A stretch of DNA of 64,000 bases from Franconibacter helveticus LMG 23732 (GTDB lineage Bacteria; Pseudomonadota; Gammaproteobacteria; Enterobacterales; Enterobacteriaceae), in assembly GCF_000463115.2 (NCBI RefSeq), contig NZ_AWFX01000046.1, positions 19,818-83,817 on the forward strand. Reading direction: 5' to 3'. A program made the position numbers and the translations under genes. Shown here in pieces: positions 47,884 through 61,484 of the stretch (its first letter is position 1; each line of letters opens with the position of its first letter). The notes below the pieces were generated by a model. The model was not told where the DNA came from, ran no database searches, and saw only the letters and a list, made by a program, of their open reading frames with translations.

Positions 47884-49520
47884 CGCCAGGTGAAATTCGG
47901 CGCCTTTATTTCATCGTTCAGACCTTTCTAAGCTATGGGCTTGACGAGCTCATTCCCCGCATGCGCATTACGCTACCGCTGCGCCTCTGGCGACGCGGCC
48001 TGTTCTGGATGCCTAACCGGCATAAAGATAAAGAACTGGGCGCGCGCCTGCGTCTGGCTTTACAGGAGCTGGGTCCGGTCTGGATTAAATTCGGTCAGAT
48101 GCTGTCGACCCGCCGCGATCTTTTCCCGCCGCAGATAGCCGATCAGCTGGCGCTGTTGCAGGACCGCGTGGCGCCCTTTGACGGCGTGCTGGCGAAGCGG
48201 CAAATCGAAAAAGCGATGGGCGGCATTCCTGTTGAAACCTGGTTTGACGATTTCGATATCAACCCGCTGGCCTCCGCCTCGATTGCGCAGGTTCATACCG
48301 CACGGCTAAAAGAGACCGGGCAGGAAGTGGTCATTAAGGTGATTCGTCCTGATATCCTGCCGGTCATTCAGGCCGATATGAAGCTTATCTACCGGCTTGC
48401 CCGTTGGGTGCCGCGCCTGATGCCGGATGGTCGCCGTCTGCGCCCGCTGGAAGTGGTGCGCGAATATGAAAAAACGCTGATTGACGAACTGGATCTGCTT
48501 AGAGAAGCCGCTAACGCAATCCAGCTGCGCCGTAATTTTGAAAACAGCAAAATGCTCTATGTGCCGGAGGTTTACTCCGACTATTGCAGCCAGAACATGT
48601 TGGTGATGGAGCGCATTTACGGCATTCCCGTTTCGGATGTGGCGGCGCTGGAGAAAAACGGCACGAACATGAAGCTGCTGGCCGAGCGCGGCGTACGCGT
48701 TTTCTTTACCCAGGTCTTTCGCGACAGCTTCTTTCACGGCGATATGCACCCAGGCAACATTTTTGTCAGCTATGAGCATCCGGAGGATCCGCAGTATATC
48801 GGTATCGACTGCGGTATTGTCGGCTCGCTTAACAAAGAAGATAAACGCTATCTGGCGGAAAACTTTATCGCGTTCTTTAACCGTGATTATCGCAAAGTGG
48901 CGGAGCTGCACGTCGATTCCGGCTGGGTACCGCCTGATACCAACGTTGAAGAGTTTGAGTTCGCGATCCGTACCGTGTGCGAGCCTATTTTTGAAAAACC
49001 GCTGGCGGAAATCTCGTTTGGGCATGTGTTGCTGAACCTCTTTAACACAGCGCGTCGCTTTAATATGGAAGTGCAGCCGCAGCTGGTGCTGCTGCAAAAA
49101 ACGCTGCTTTATATTGAAGGCGTAGGGCGTCAGCTCTATCCGCAACTCGATTTATGGAAAACGGCGAAACCTTTTCTGGAAACCTGGATCAAAGATCAAG
49201 TGGGCTTCCCGGCGCTGGTGCGCGCAGTGAAAGAAAAATCGCCCTACTGGGTGGAAAAACTGCCGGATCTGCCGGAACTGGTTTACAACAGTTTGCGTCA
49301 GGGCAAACAACTGCAACAAAGCGTTGATAAGATTGCCAATGAGTTGCACGCTCACCGCGTCCGGCAGGGGCAGTCTCGTTACCTGTTTGGCGTCGGCGCC
49401 ACGCTCTTTTTGAGCGGCACGCTGCTGCTTATTAACCGGCCCGACTGGGAGATGACGCCCGCCTGGCTGATTGCAGGGGGGCTGGTCGTCTGGCTTATCG
49501 GCTGGCGGCGGTCGAGCTGA
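47880..49520 (+). CDS. ubiB: Atypical kinase/ATPase UbiB for ubiquinone synthesis
   Basis: UbiB is an ADCK/COQ8-type atypical kinase required for ubiquinone synthesis. The 546 residues match E. coli. Seen are the KxGQ motif in [23 protein letters not shown] near 59-81, the alanine-rich loop [11 protein letters not shown] near 130, the VVIKVIRP lysine strand, the catalytic [11 protein letters not shown] near 286, and two C-terminal membrane helices (about 500-542). Confidence 0.96.
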   Translation: MTPGEIRRLYFIVQTFLSYGLDELIPRMRITLPLRLWRRGLFWMPNRHKDKELGARLRLALQELGPVWIKFGQMLSTRRDLFPPQIADQLALLQDRVAPFDGVLAKRQIEKAMGGIPVETWFDDFDINPLASASIAQVHTARLKETGQEVVIKVIRPDILPVIQADMKLIYRLARWVPRLMPDGRRLRPLEVVREYEKTLIDELDLLREAANAIQLRRNFENSKMLYVPEVYSDYCSQNMLVMERIYGIPVSDVAALEKNGTNMKLLAERGVRVFFTQVFRDSFFHGDMHPGNIFVSYEHPEDPQYIGIDCGIVGSLNKEDKRYLAENFIAFFNRDYRKVAELHVDSGWVPPDTNVEEFEFAIRTVCEPIFEKPLAEISFGHVLLNLFNTARRFNMEVQPQLVLLQKTLLYIEGVGRQLYPQLDLWKTAKPFLETWIKDQVGFPALVRAVKEKSPYWVEKLPDLPELVYNSLRQGKQLQQSVDKIANELHAHRVRQGQSRYLFGVGATLFLSGTLLLINRPDWEMTPAWLIAGGLVVWLIGWRRSS

Positions 49521-49592
49521 ATTTATCGTCATGGAATGGCCGCGTGATTTATAATGCGGCCTGATACTTCTTCATTAGTAGCTGAGGTTTTT

Positions 49593-49847
49593 ATGGGTGG
49601 CATCAGTATCTGGCAATTGTTAATCATTGCCGTTCTCGTCGTTTTGCTTTTCGGCACCAAAAAATTGCGTTCTCTGGGATCTGACCTTGGCGAGTCTATC
49701 AAGGGCTTTAAAAAGTCGATGAGCGATGATGATAAAAAAGAGACGCCGCATCAGCAGGATGCTGATTTCACCGCGAAATCTATCACTGATAAGCCTGACG
49801 AAACCAAACCCGACGAGGCGAAACGTCACGACAAAGAGCAGGTGTAA
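49593..49847 (+). CDS. tatA: Sec-independent translocase subunit TatA
   Basis: TatA forms the size-variable pore for folded proteins. The ATG at 49593, with GAGG 6 bases before it, gives 84 residues: membrane helix [18 protein letters not shown] at 4-21, the hinge [14 protein letters not shown], an amphipathic helix, then a charged acidic/basic tail. A longer frame from 49554 is not used. It is 5 residues shorter than E. coli TatA. Confidence 0.95.
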   Translation: MGGISIWQLLIIAVLVVLLFGTKKLRSLGSDLGESIKGFKKSMSDDDKKETPHQQDADFTAKSITDKPDETKPDEAKRHDKEQV

Positions 49848-49850
49848 TTC

Positions 49851-50462
49851 GTGTTTGATATTGGATTTAGCGAACTGCTGCTTGTCTTTGTCATCGGCCT
49901 CATTGTACTGGGGCCGCAACGTTTGCCTGTGGCGGTGAAAACGGTAGTAGGCTGGATTCGGGCGCTGCGCTCACTGGCCACAACCGTACAAAACGAACTT
50001 TCTCAGGAGCTGAAAATTCAGGAATTGCAGGACAGCCTGAAGAAAGTGGAAAAAGCGAGCCTGAATAACCTGACGCCCGAACTCAAGGAGTCGATGGATG
50101 AATTGCGCCAGGCAGCGGAATCCATGAAGCGTTCCTACACGGCGAACGACCCGGAAAAAGCCAGTGACGAGGCGCACACCATTCATAATCCGCTGGTGAA
50201 AGGTAACGAGGCGAGCCATGAAGGCGTGACGCCAGGCACGGCGGAACATCAGGCTGAAGCGCCGGCGCAGAAGCCTGCGGCGACGGAAACGCCCGTGCCG
50301 CCCGCAACCGCGCAGGCGCAAAGCGATAAGCCTGTCGCCATCGCGAAGCCTGCCGCTGAGACGCCTGTGGCAAAACCGCAGCCTGCGGCAACAGCGCAAA
50401 AAGCTGAGCCTGCCGCCTCCCATAACCCGGAACCGGCTTCCCCAACAAGTGATAAACCCTGA
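49851..50462 (+). CDS. tatB: Sec-independent translocase subunit TatB with a long C-terminal tail
   Basis: TatB with TatC forms the twin-arginine signal receptor. The start is GTG, as in E. coli. The first 125 residues match closely: membrane helix at 3-21, [30 protein letters not shown], and the amphipathic region. The remaining tail is rich in Ala, Pro, Lys, Glu and Thr with repeated KPAA- and PVA-like units, making the protein 203 residues against 171 in E. coli. The tail is dispensable in E. coli. Confidence 0.94.
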   Translation: MFDIGFSELLLVFVIGLIVLGPQRLPVAVKTVVGWIRALRSLATTVQNELSQELKIQELQDSLKKVEKASLNNLTPELKESMDELRQAAESMKRSYTANDPEKASDEAHTIHNPLVKGNEASHEGVTPGTAEHQAEAPAQKPAATETPVPPATAQAQSDKPVAIAKPAAETPVAKPQPAATAQKAEPAASHNPEPASPTSDKP

Positions 50463-50464
50463 AC

Positions 50465-51220
50465 ATGGCTGTTGAAGATACCCAACCCCTAATCAGTCAT
50501 CTGATTGAACTGCGCAAGCGGCTGCTGAACTGCATCCTTGCGGTGCTGGTTATATTTCTGGCGCTGGTCTACTTCGCCAACGATATTTACCAGCTGGTCG
50601 CCGCGCCGCTTATTTCTCAGATGCCGCTTGGCGCCACCATGATCGCCACCGATGTGGCTTCGCCGTTTTTTACCCCTATCAAGCTGACCATTATGGTGTC
50701 GGTCATCTTGTCGGCGCCCGTTATCCTCTACCAGGTATGGGCTTTTATCGCCCCCGCGTTGTACAAGCATGAGCGCCGCCTGGTGGTGCCGCTGCTGGTA
50801 TCCAGCACGCTGCTTTTTTATATCGGGATGGCGTTCGCCTATTTTGTGGTGTTCCCGCTGGCATTTGGTTTTTTAACCAAAACGGCGCCCGCTGGCGTGG
50901 TCGTCTCCACGGATATCACAAGCTACCTTGATTTCGTCATGGCGCTGTTTATGGCGTTTGGCGTGTCGTTCGAGGTGCCCGTCGCCATTGTGCTGCTGTG
51001 CTGGCTTGGCGTAACCACGCCGGAAGATCTCAAGGCGAAGCGCCCGTATGTGCTGGTCGGGGCGTTTGTCGTCGGCATGCTGCTTACGCCGCCCGATGTC
51101 TTTTCGCAAACGCTGCTGGCTATCCCCATGTATTGTCTGTTTGAGGTAGGGGTCTTCTTCGCCAGGTTCTACGTCGGCAAGCGTCGGCCGGAAAACCCGG
51201 AAGAAGAGTCGCAAGAGTAA
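50465..51220 (+). CDS. tatC: Sec-independent translocase subunit TatC
   Basis: TatC is the core receptor for Tat signal peptides. The 251 residues have six membrane helices, the N-terminal [14 protein letters not shown] with the conserved Glu/Arg, and [12 protein letters not shown] near residue 95-106. The C-terminal tail is a few residues shorter than in E. coli. It starts two bases after tatB. Confidence 0.97.
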   Translation: MAVEDTQPLISHLIELRKRLLNCILAVLVIFLALVYFANDIYQLVAAPLISQMPLGATMIATDVASPFFTPIKLTIMVSVILSAPVILYQVWAFIAPALYKHERRLVVPLLVSSTLLFYIGMAFAYFVVFPLAFGFLTKTAPAGVVVSTDITSYLDFVMALFMAFGVSFEVPVAIVLLCWLGVTTPEDLKAKRPYVLVGAFVVGMLLTPPDVFSQTLLAIPMYCLFEVGVFFARFYVGKRRPENPEEESQE

Positions 51221-51226
51221 TTCACT

Positions 51227-51249
51227 ACCGCCCGTCAGGGCGGTTTTTA
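51227..51249 (+). terminator. Terminator between tatC and tatD
   Basis: ACCGCCC / GGGCGGT with a GTCA loop, followed by TTTTTAT. It ends 13 bases before the tatD start, so tatD expression from tatABC is likely reduced. Confidence 0.85.
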
Positions 51250-51262
51250 TATGGAAAGTGCT

Positions 51263-52054
51263 ATGTTTGATATTGGCCTGAATATCACCAGCTCGCAGTT
51301 TGAGAAAGATCGTGATGCGGTGATTGCTCGCGCTCATGCAGGAGGGGTGAACGGTCTGCTTTTTACCGGCACGAACCTGCATGAAAGCACGCAGGCGCAA
51401 CAGCTAGCGAAACAATACGACAGATGCTGGTCCACCGCCGGGGTTCACCCCCACGACAGCAGCCAGTGGGACGAAGCGTCGGCGCAGCGCCTGCGAGAGC
51501 TGGCTTCCTTGCCGGAGGTAGTGGCGATTGGCGAGTGCGGCCTCGACTTTAACCGCAATTTTTCTACGCCTGAAGAGCAGGAGCGCGCCTTCAGCGCCCA
51601 ACTGGCGATAGCGGCTGAACTCGGCATGCCGGTTTTTATGCACTGCCGCGAGGCGCATGAGCGCTTCCTCGCTTTGCTGGATCCGTGGCTCGATAAGCTA
51701 CCCGGCGCTGTGCTGCACTGCTTCACGGGTACCGAAGATGAAGCGAAAGCGTGTCTGGCGCGCGGGCTTTATCTGGGCATTACCGGTTGGGTATGTGATG
51801 AACGCCGCGGGCTGGCGTTGCGAGAGCTATTGCCGGTTATTCCTGCCGATAAATTATTACTGGAAACCGACGCGCCCTATCTGCTGCCGCGCGACCTTAC
51901 GCCTAAACCTGCTTCACGCCGTAACGAACCTTGTTTCCTGCCGCATATTCTTGAGCGTGTCGCCGCCTGGCGTGGCGAAGACGCGCGCTGGCTGGAGCAG
52001 GTTACCGATGAAAACGTCGCGCGCCTGTTTTTTTCGCGCGCTGCTGCGCAGTAA
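51263..52054 (+). CDS. tatD: TatD metal-dependent DNase
   Basis: TatD is a Mg2+-dependent 3'-5' exonuclease of the TIM-barrel amidohydrolase type, not needed for Tat export. The 263-residue protein has [10 protein letters not shown] near residue 58, [14 protein letters not shown] near 87-100, [14 protein letters not shown] near 119, LHCFTGT near 147 and [14 protein letters not shown] near 196. GGAAAG at 51254 supports the ATG at 51263 over the ATG four codons upstream. Confidence 0.94.
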   Translation: MFDIGLNITSSQFEKDRDAVIARAHAGGVNGLLFTGTNLHESTQAQQLAKQYDRCWSTAGVHPHDSSQWDEASAQRLRELASLPEVVAIGECGLDFNRNFSTPEEQERAFSAQLAIAAELGMPVFMHCREAHERFLALLDPWLDKLPGAVLHCFTGTEDEAKACLARGLYLGITGWVCDERRGLALRELLPVIPADKLLLETDAPYLLPRDLTPKPASRRNEPCFLPHILERVAAWRGEDARWLEQVTDENVARLFFSRAAAQ

Positions 52055-52160
52055 AGAGAGCCGCAGCCGTACAGAAGTGCACACAGATGCCGGGCTAGCC
52101 GCTTCTTTGCAGTGATATTCTTTGCGTCGGCATTGGCCCGACATTGTGAAGGAAGAAATC

Positions 52161-52493
52161 ATGCAAAAGAAAATTATGGGAATAGCTATTTTATGTATGG
52201 CGCTGGTCGGTCAGGCGCACGCTATCGACAAAACCGCGACTGGCGCCGTTCTGGGCGCCACGGCGGGCGCGATTGCCGGCAAGAGTGTTAAAAGCACCGT
52301 TGGCGGCGCCGTGGTGGGCGCTGGCGCTGGCGCAATGCTAAAAAAAGGCGATAAGGGCAAAGCGGCGCGTAAGGGTGGCGCGGTTGGGGCGGTTGTCGGT
52401 GCGGGCGTTGCGGCGGCGACAGGCAAAAGCGTGCTAAAAGGGGCTGCCGTAGGTGCAGGCGCGGGCGGCGTAGTCGGTGAAGCCGCCCACTGA
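52161..52493 (+). CDS. Small secreted glycine-zipper protein
   Basis: The ATG at 52161, preceded by GGAAGAA, starts a 110-residue protein with a clear signal peptide cut after GQAHA. The mature part is almost all glycine-zipper: TGAVLGATAGAIAGKSVKST, GGAVVGAGAGAMLKKG, then after a lysine-rich linker GGAVGAVVGAGVAAATGKSV and GAAVGAGAGGVVGEAAH. The two halves repeat one another (GKSVKSTVGGAVVGAGAGAM / GKSVLKGAAVGAGAGGVV). Such proteins sit in or on membranes; no function is known for this one. It is not at this site in E. coli K-12. Confidence 0.82.
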   Translation: MQKKIMGIAILCMALVGQAHAIDKTATGAVLGATAGAIAGKSVKSTVGGAVVGAGAGAMLKKGDKGKAARKGGAVGAVVGAGVAAATGKSVLKGAAVGAGAGGVVGEAAH

Positions 52494-52501
52494 TTCAGCA
52501 G

Positions 52502-52525
52502 ATCGGCCTGCGCATGCAGGCCGAT
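52502..52525. terminator. Hairpin between the glycine-zipper gene and rfaH
   Basis: ATCGGCCTGC / GCAGGCCGAT with a GCAT loop lies between the two convergent genes, 8 bases after one stop and 5 bases after the other. The T run is weak on both sides. Confidence 0.6.
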
Positions 52526-52530
52526 GTGGG

Positions 52531-53019
52531 TTAAACCTTACGAAAATCGGTATTTTTCACGCTCTGGCGAACCTGCTTATTCAGCAGATTAAGCAGCAAC
52601 ATTGAACGCGTCTCGCCGTCAGGCTCGGTAAAAATCGCCTCCAGGCCCTCGAACGCCCCTTCCGTAATGACGACTTTATCGCCTTCATAAGGCGTTGTCG
52701 GGTCAATAACGTCTTCGGGCTGGCAATTCTGCAACTGTTCAATGACCGTCATCGGCACCATGGCCGGCTGCGAGCCAAAGCGGACAAAATGACTAACGCC
52801 GCGGGTTGCGCTAATGGTGGTGGTATGAATCTCTTCCGGATCGAATTCTACAAACATGTAATTGGGAAAGAGAGGCTCACTGACCGCAGCACGTTTTCCC
52901 CGCACGATTTTCTCAAGCGTAATCATAGGCGTCAGGCAATTGACCTGCTGGCGCTCAAGATGCTCTTGCGCACGCTGAAGCTGCCCACGTTTGCAGTACA
53001 GTAGATACCAGGATCGCAT
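52531..53019 (-). CDS. rfaH: Transcription antiterminator RfaH
   Basis: RfaH is a NusG paralogue recruited to RNA polymerase at ops sites to express long operons such as LPS, capsule and haemolysin genes. The 162 residues have the NGN domain ([32 protein letters not shown]) and a C-terminal domain that switches between helical and KOW forms ([29 protein letters not shown]). A TATAAT -10 box on this strand at 53099-53094 probably belongs to it. No ops site was seen in the window. Confidence 0.96.
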   Translation of the reverse strand: MRSWYLLYCKRGQLQRAQEHLERQQVNCLTPMITLEKIVRGKRAAVSEPLFPNYMFVEFDPEEIHTTTISATRGVSHFVRFGSQPAMVPMTVIEQLQNCQPEDVIDPTTPYEGDKVVITEGAFEGLEAIFTEPDGETRSMLLLNLLNKQVRQSVKNTDFRKV

Positions 53020-53200
53020 AATAACTCTTCTTATTATTGCCTTGTTGCCGGACCGGCAAGCATAACAAAACCACCCAGGGATCGCTAAGGTCCATTATAA
53101 CGGAAGCCATAATGGCATGCGGCCCGGATTCACGTTAATTTAACAAAACTACGGCGTGAGCGCCGTGAAGGCCGTATAATGGAGAGCTTAATCCGAGGGC

Positions 53201-54697
53201 ATGATTAACTGCATGAAATATCACGATCTACGCGACTTTCTTGCGCTGCTGGAGCAGCAGGGCGAACTCAAACGCATTTCGCTTCCCGTCGATCCCCACC
53301 TGGAGATGACCGAAATTGCCGACCGCACGCTGCGGGCTGGCGGCCCCGCTTTGCTGTTCGAAAATCCAAAGGGTTACAGCATGCCGGTACTGTGCAATCT
53401 TTTCGGTACGCCGAAACGCGTGGCGATGGGAATGGGACAAGAAGATGTCTCCGCCCTGCGTGAAGTGGGCAAGCTGCTCGCATTCCTGAAAGAGCCGGAG
53501 CCGCCGCGCGGATTTCGCGATCTGTTCGATAAGCTGCCGCAGTTCAAACAGGTGCTTAATATGCCGACGAAACGGCTGCGCGGCGCGCCTTGTCAGCAGA
53601 AAGTCATTCAGGGGGAAGAGGTTGACCTCGGCCGCATTCCCATTATGCAGTGCTGGCCGGAAGATGCCGCGCCGTTGATCACCTGGGGACTGACGGTCAC
53701 CCGTGGGCCGCATAAAGAACGACAAAATCTTGGTATTTATCGCCAGCAGCTGATTGGTAAAAACAAGCTTATTATGCGCTGGCTTTCGCATCGCGGCGGC
53801 GCGCTTGATTTTCAGGAGTGGCAGGCGGCGCGCCCGGGCGAACGGTTCCCGGTTTCTGTTGCGCTTGGCGCTGATCCGGCCACCATTCTTGGCGCGGTCA
53901 CGCCGGTGCCGGATACCCTTTCTGAATACGCTTTCGCGGGGCTGCTGCGCGGCACCAAAACGGAAGTGGTGAAATGCATTTCTAACGATCTGGAAGTACC
54001 CGCCAGCGCGGAAATCGTGCTGGAAGGCTATATTGAAGCGGGTGAAATGGCGCCGGAAGGCCCTTATGGCGACCATACCGGCTATTACAATGAAATAGAC
54101 AACTTTCCGGTCTTTACCGTCACGCACATTACGCAGCGCGAAGACGCGATTTATCACTCCACTTACACGGGACGTCCGCCGGACGAGCCAGCAGTCCTGG
54201 GCGTGGCGTTGAATGAAGTATTTGTGCCGATCCTGCAAAAGCAGTTTCCGGAAATTGTCGATTTTTATCTGCCGCCGGAAGGGTGCTCTTATCGCCTGGC
54301 GGTCGTAACCATTAAGAAGCAGTACGCCGGGCATGCTAAACGCGTCATGATGGGCGTCTGGTCTTTCCTGCGCCAGTTTATGTACACCAAGTTCGTTATC
54401 GTCTGCGACGACGATGTTAACGCGCGTGACTGGAACGATGTGATTTGGGCTATCACTACGCGTATGGATCCGGCGCGTGATACGGTAATGGTGGAAAACA
54501 CGCCTATCGATTATCTGGACTTCGCCTCGCCGGTTTCCGGTCTTGGTTCGAAAATGGGACTGGACGCTACAAACAAATGGCCCGGCGAAACGCAGCGCGA
54601 ATGGGGCCGTCCCATTAAAAAAGATCCTGCGGTCACAGCGCGCGTAGATGCTATCTGGAATGAACTGGCCATTTTCAATGACGGTAAAAGCGCCTGA
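53201..54697 (+). CDS. ubiD: 3-octaprenyl-4-hydroxybenzoate decarboxylase UbiD
   Basis: UbiD decarboxylates the ubiquinone precursor using the prenylated FMN made by UbiX. The 498-residue protein matches E. coli (497) nearly throughout, with the active-site set in the region [18 protein letters not shown] near residue 287-305 and the conserved [14 protein letters not shown]. Both ATG 53201 and ATG 53213 are possible ([13 protein letters not shown]); E. coli also has two nearby ATGs, and the longer form is listed. A TATAAT at 53174-53179 may be its -10 box. Confidence 0.95.
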   Translation: MINCMKYHDLRDFLALLEQQGELKRISLPVDPHLEMTEIADRTLRAGGPALLFENPKGYSMPVLCNLFGTPKRVAMGMGQEDVSALREVGKLLAFLKEPEPPRGFRDLFDKLPQFKQVLNMPTKRLRGAPCQQKVIQGEEVDLGRIPIMQCWPEDAAPLITWGLTVTRGPHKERQNLGIYRQQLIGKNKLIMRWLSHRGGALDFQEWQAARPGERFPVSVALGADPATILGAVTPVPDTLSEYAFAGLLRGTKTEVVKCISNDLEVPASAEIVLEGYIEAGEMAPEGPYGDHTGYYNEIDNFPVFTVTHITQREDAIYHSTYTGRPPDEPAVLGVALNEVFVPILQKQFPEIVDFYLPPEGCSYRLAVVTIKKQYAGHAKRVMMGVWSFLRQFMYTKFVIVCDDDVNARDWNDVIWAITTRMDPARDTVMVENTPIDYLDFASPVSGLGSKMGLDATNKWPGETQREWGRPIKKDPAVTARVDAIWNELAIFNDGKSA

Positions 54698-54744
54698 CGC
54701 GCTGCCGTTGCGGTTTTGCATTATTGACCCGACAGAGGGAACGC

Positions 54745-55446
54745 ATGACAACCTTAAGCTGTAAAGTGACCTCGGTAGAAGCCATCACAGATACCGTGTA
54801 TCGCGTCCGTTTAGTGCCTGAAGCGCCGTTTTCTTTTCGCGCGGGCCAGTATCTGATGGTGGTGATGGACGAACGGGATAAGCGTCCTTTCTCCATGGCC
54901 TCTACGCCAGATGAGCAAGCTTTTATCGAGCTGCACATTGGCGCTTCGGAACTGAATCTCTACGCGATGGCGGTGATGGATCGCATTCTGAAAGAGCGTG
55001 AGATTATGGTGGACATGCCCCACGGCGAAGCCTGGCTGCGCGATGAAGAGGAGCGACCGCTTATTCTCATTGCTGGCGGCACCGGTTTTTCTTATGTGCG
55101 CTCTATTCTGCTGACTGCGCTTGCGCGCAACCCGAACCGCGATATCACCATTTACTGGGGCGGGCGTGAAGAGAAACATCTTTATGATTTGCCGGAACTG
55201 GAAGCGCTTTCGGTTAATCACCCTAACCTTCGCGTGGAGCCGGTAGTGGAGCAGCCCGAAGGGGAATGGCGTGGGCGCAGCGGTACCGTGCTGACGGCGG
55301 TTTTACAGGATTTCGGTACGCTGGCGGAACACGATATTTATATTGCCGGCCGCTTTGAAATGGCGAAAATCGCGCGTGACCTGTTCTGCAACGAACGCAA
55401 CGCCCGGGAAGATCGCCTGTTTGGCGACGCGTTCGCGTTTATTTGA
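54745..55446 (+). CDS. fre: NAD(P)H-flavin reductase Fre
   Basis: Fre reduces free riboflavin, FMN and FAD with NAD(P)H; the reduced flavins serve ribonucleotide reductase activation, iron release and possibly UbiX/UbiD. The ATG at 54745, with AGAGGGA upstream, gives 233 residues beginning [13 protein letters not shown], as in E. coli. The flavin site RPFSMAST near 46 and the nucleotide site [19 protein letters not shown] near 106 are intact. Confidence 0.96.
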   Translation: MTTLSCKVTSVEAITDTVYRVRLVPEAPFSFRAGQYLMVVMDERDKRPFSMASTPDEQAFIELHIGASELNLYAMAVMDRILKEREIMVDMPHGEAWLRDEEERPLILIAGGTGFSYVRSILLTALARNPNRDITIYWGGREEKHLYDLPELEALSVNHPNLRVEPVVEQPEGEWRGRSGTVLTAVLQDFGTLAEHDIYIAGRFEMAKIARDLFCNERNAREDRLFGDAFAFI

Positions 55447-55453
55447 TGATTTT

Positions 55454-55475
55454 CCCTCTCCCGGCCAGGGGAGGG
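55454..55475. repeat. Short C/G-rich palindrome after fre
   Basis: CCCTCTCC and GGGGAGGG form an imperfect hairpin just after the fre stop, in line with the short intergenic palindromes of the type CCCTCTCCC...GGGAGAGGG. A related unit, TCTCCC-CCAC-GGGAGA, follows the ERIC element before metE. Confidence 0.4.
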
Positions 55476-55499
55476 GGAGCCGCAAATGAAACTGCCTGT

Positions 55500-55826
55500 T
55501 TAACGGATAAACGTAAACAACGGTTTATCGTCTTCCAGCAGGCATAACAGCATGACGCTCGGTTTCGTTGAGCTTCTCAGGGTTGCCGTGAGCTGCGTGG
55601 CGATATGCTGGCGTCCAATATCGCGATCGTACCGCTCGACCTGAACGCTATCAGGCACGACTTTTATCGCATTGAATGCTGCCAGCGCTTCCGGGTTCTC
55701 TTTTAACTCCTTTTTGGCCTCATCCAGACACCGTTGCACCAGCGTCAGCTCGCCAGAAGCGGTTTGCGCCAGCGCGGGAAAAACCAGAAGGCAGGAAAGT
55801 AAGGGAAGAAGAGAGCGTTTTTTCAC
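55500..55826 (-). CDS. Small secreted protein of unknown function
   Basis: A GTG start at 55826, with AAAGG 8 bases before it, gives 108 residues with a signal peptide (MKKRSLLPLLSCLLVFPALAQ, cut near ALAQT). The mature part is about 86 residues with two cysteines (LVQRCLDEAKK and VMLLCLLEDDK) that could form a disulfide, and ends DDKPLFTFIR. The longer open frame upstream runs through the fadA terminator and is not coding. No family is recognised. It lies between fre and fadA, where E. coli K-12 has no gene. Confidence 0.72.
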   Translation of the reverse strand: MKKRSLLPLLSCLLVFPALAQTASGELTLVQRCLDEAKKELKENPEALAAFNAIKVVPDSVQVERYDRDIGRQHIATQLTATLRSSTKPSVMLLCLLEDDKPLFTFIR

Positions 55827-55892
55827 GGTAAGTACCTTTGTCAGTAGCCACGCCGTCCTGGCGAAAAAAGCAGCATAACAAAAGCAGTATAA

Positions 55893-55920
55893 AAGAAAAA
55901 ACCCGCCCCTGACAGGCGGG
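55893..55920 (-). terminator. Terminator of fadBA
   Basis: On the minus strand CCCGCC / GGCGGG is followed by TTTTTTCTTTT, 29 bases after the fadA stop. It separates fadBA from the small secreted protein gene. Confidence 0.88.
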
Positions 55921-55949
55921 AAGAACGGCAACTAAACTCAGAAAAAGAC

Positions 55950-59313
<3,364 letters not shown>

Positions 59314-59339
59314 GTCAGTCTCCTGAATCCAGCAAGGTG

Positions 59340-59356
59340 ATCTGGTCGTACCAGAT
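59340..59356. promoter_or_regulatory. FadR operator of fadBA
   Basis: ATCTGGTCGTACCAGAT is the exact reverse complement of the known FadR site ATCTGGTACGACCAGAT of E. coli fadB. It lies 27 bases upstream of the fadB start codon, where FadR would repress until long-chain acyl-CoA is present. Confidence 0.92.
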
Positions 59357-59501
59357 GAAGCGGAGTGTGGAGTTGATGTTAATGAAATGCAAATTTCTCT
59401 TTAAATATTTGCAAACGCGATCACGGATGGGGGAAAACCGTCTGTGGGAATAAGTTGTGCTAAGATGCCTGGGTTCAGGACTATTAAATGAAGGGTAAAT
59501 T

Positions 59502-60833
59502 ATGGATTCGCTGGCCGCTCTTTATAAAAATCATCTGGCTACGTTACAGGAACGTACCCGTAATGTGCTGTCGCGCTTTAACCTTGATGCGCTGCTTATT
59601 CACTCAGGCGAGCTGTTTAATGTCTTCCTTGATGACCATCCTTATCCGTTCAAAGTGAACCCCCAGTTCAAAGCCTGGCTGCCAGTGACTCAGGTGCCAA
59701 ACTGCTGGTTGCTGGTGGATGGCGTTAATAAGCCGAAACTGTGGTTCTATCTGCCGGTCGATTACTGGCACAACGTGGAGCCGTTGCCGGAGTCGTTCTG
59801 GACCGAGGAGATTGACATCGTCGCGTTGCCGAAAGCGGATGGCATCGGCAGTCAGCTTCCCGCTGCGCGCGGCAACATTGCTTACATAGGTCCGGTGCCG
59901 GAGCGCGCCATTCAGCTGGATATTGCCACTGATAAGATCAACCCGAAAGGGGTTATCGACTATCTGCATTACTATCGTGCCTATAAAACGGATTATGAAC
60001 TGGCCTGCATGCGTGAAGCGCAGAAAACGGCGGTAACCGGCCATCGCGCGGCGCACGAAGCTTTCCTTTCCGGAATGAGCGAATTTGACATTAACCTCGC
60101 TTATCTGACCGCTACCGGCCATCGTGATATCGACGTGCCTTACGGCAATATCGTGGCGCTTAATGAACATGCCGCCGTACTGCATTACACGAAGCTTGAC
60201 CAGCAGGCGCCTGCTGAAATGCGTAGTTTCCTGCTGGACGCCGGGGCTGAATATAACGGCTATGCGGCAGATCTTACCCGTACCTGGGCGACCAGCAGCG
60301 ATAATGATTTCGCACAGCTGATTAAAGATGTGAACGAAGAGCAGCTGGCGCTGATCGGCACCATGAAAGCGGGCGTAAGCTACATCGACTACCATGTGCA
60401 GTTCCATCAGCGCATTGCAAAACTGCTGCGTCGCCATCAGCTTGTGAACGACATTAGCGAAGAAGCCATGGTGGAAACCAATATTACCGGGCCGTTTATG
60501 CCGCACGGCATCGGGCATCCGCTTGGCCTGCAAGTACACGACGTTGCCGGGTTTATGCAGGATGATACGGGCACGCATCTTCCGGCCCCGGAGAAATACC
60601 CTTATCTGCGTTGCACCCGCGTGCTGCAACCGCGCATGGTGCTGACTATCGAGCCGGGTATCTATTTTATCGAGTCGCTGCTGGCGCCGTGGCGTGAAGG
60701 TCAGTACAGCAAGCACTTTAACTGGCAGAAAATTGAAGCGCTTAAGCCGTTCGGCGGGATCCGCATTGAGGATAACGTTGTAATTCACGAGAACGGCACG
60801 GAAAACATGACGCGGGATCTTAAACTCGCCTGA
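59502..60833 (+). CDS. pepQ: Xaa-Pro dipeptidase PepQ
   Basis: PepQ cuts dipeptides with a C-terminal proline. The 443-residue protein has the pita-bread fold metal ligands: two Asp in [19 protein letters not shown] near 246 and 257, His in [14 protein letters not shown] near 339, Glu in [11 protein letters not shown] near 384 and Glu in [10 protein letters not shown] near 423. The stop overlaps the yigZ start by one base (TGATG). Confidence 0.96.
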   Translation: MDSLAALYKNHLATLQERTRNVLSRFNLDALLIHSGELFNVFLDDHPYPFKVNPQFKAWLPVTQVPNCWLLVDGVNKPKLWFYLPVDYWHNVEPLPESFWTEEIDIVALPKADGIGSQLPAARGNIAYIGPVPERAIQLDIATDKINPKGVIDYLHYYRAYKTDYELACMREAQKTAVTGHRAAHEAFLSGMSEFDINLAYLTATGHRDIDVPYGNIVALNEHAAVLHYTKLDQQAPAEMRSFLLDAGAEYNGYAADLTRTWATSSDNDFAQLIKDVNEEQLALIGTMKAGVSYIDYHVQFHQRIAKLLRRHQLVNDISEEAMVETNITGPFMPHGIGHPLGLQVHDVAGFMQDDTGTHLPAPEKYPYLRCTRVLQPRMVLTIEPGIYFIESLLAPWREGQYSKHFNWQKIEALKPFGGIRIEDNVVIHENGTENMTRDLKLA

Positions 60834-61444
60834 TGGAAAGCTGGCTTATCCCGGCGCAGCCGGTCACCGTGACGGAAGAGATAAAAAAAAGCCGCTTTAT
60901 TACGCTGCTCGCCCATACCGACGGCGTGGAAGCGGCGAAAGCTTTTGTCAGCCTGGTGAAAGCGGAGCATCCCGATGCCCGCCATCACTGCCAGGCATGG
61001 GTGGCGGGCGCGCCGGATGATTCGCAACAGCTGGGCTTTTCTGATGACGGCGAACCGGCAGGAACGGCAGGTAAACCAATGCTCGCTCAACTGCTGGGCA
61101 GCGGAGTGGGCGAAATTACGGCTGTTGTGGTGCGCTACTACGGCGGTATCAAGCTCGGTACAGGCGGTCTGGTAAAAGCGTATGGCGGCGGTGTGCAGCT
61201 GGCGCTTAACCAGCTCGTCACATTCCGCAAAGTGCCGTTAACTGAATATACTTTGCTGTGTGATTATGCGCAGCTTGCGGGTATCGAAGCACTGCTTAAA
61301 CAACATGAGGGGCGGATATCGCACAGCGATTACCAGGCGAACGTGGCGCTGCGCATTGCGCTGCCTCATACCCAGGTTGCCGCGTTTTCTCTGAAGCTTG
61401 CAGATTTTAGTCGCGGCGCATTGCATTTGTTACCGGTTGAATAA
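60833..61444 (+). CDS. yigZ: IMPACT family protein YigZ
   Basis: The 203-residue protein has the IMPACT domain with EEIKKSRFITLLAHTDGV near residue 15-32, ARHHCQAWVAG and the signature DDGEPAGTAGKPMLAQLLGSGVGEITAVVVRYYGGIKLGTGGLVKAYG near 72-119, followed by a ferredoxin-like C-terminal domain. Its biochemical role in bacteria is not settled. It follows pepQ directly and precedes trkH by 40 bases. Confidence 0.93.
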   Translation: MESWLIPAQPVTVTEEIKKSRFITLLAHTDGVEAAKAFVSLVKAEHPDARHHCQAWVAGAPDDSQQLGFSDDGEPAGTAGKPMLAQLLGSGVGEITAVVVRYYGGIKLGTGGLVKAYGGGVQLALNQLVTFRKVPLTEYTLLCDYAQLAGIEALLKQHEGRISHSDYQANVALRIALPHTQVAAFSLKLADFSRGALHLLPVE

Positions 61445-61484
61445 TAATCCCCCCTCGTTTTTTTGATCCTTAAGGAAGCGGCAG

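Noticed and set aside
53228..54751. 507-codon open frame on the minus strand opposite ubiD
   Set aside because: It is antisense to a conserved gene over its whole length, has no plausible ribosome site and a translation rich in Arg/His with no recognisable domain. It results from codon bias in a GC-rich gene.
55500..55931. 143-residue version of the small secreted protein
   Set aside because: The first 35 residues are encoded across the fadA terminator, and the GTG at 55826 has its own ribosome site and starts a proper signal peptide.
59604..60788. 394-codon open frame on the minus strand opposite pepQ
   Set aside because: Antisense to pepQ, whose catalytic motifs are all intact; no start signal or family match.
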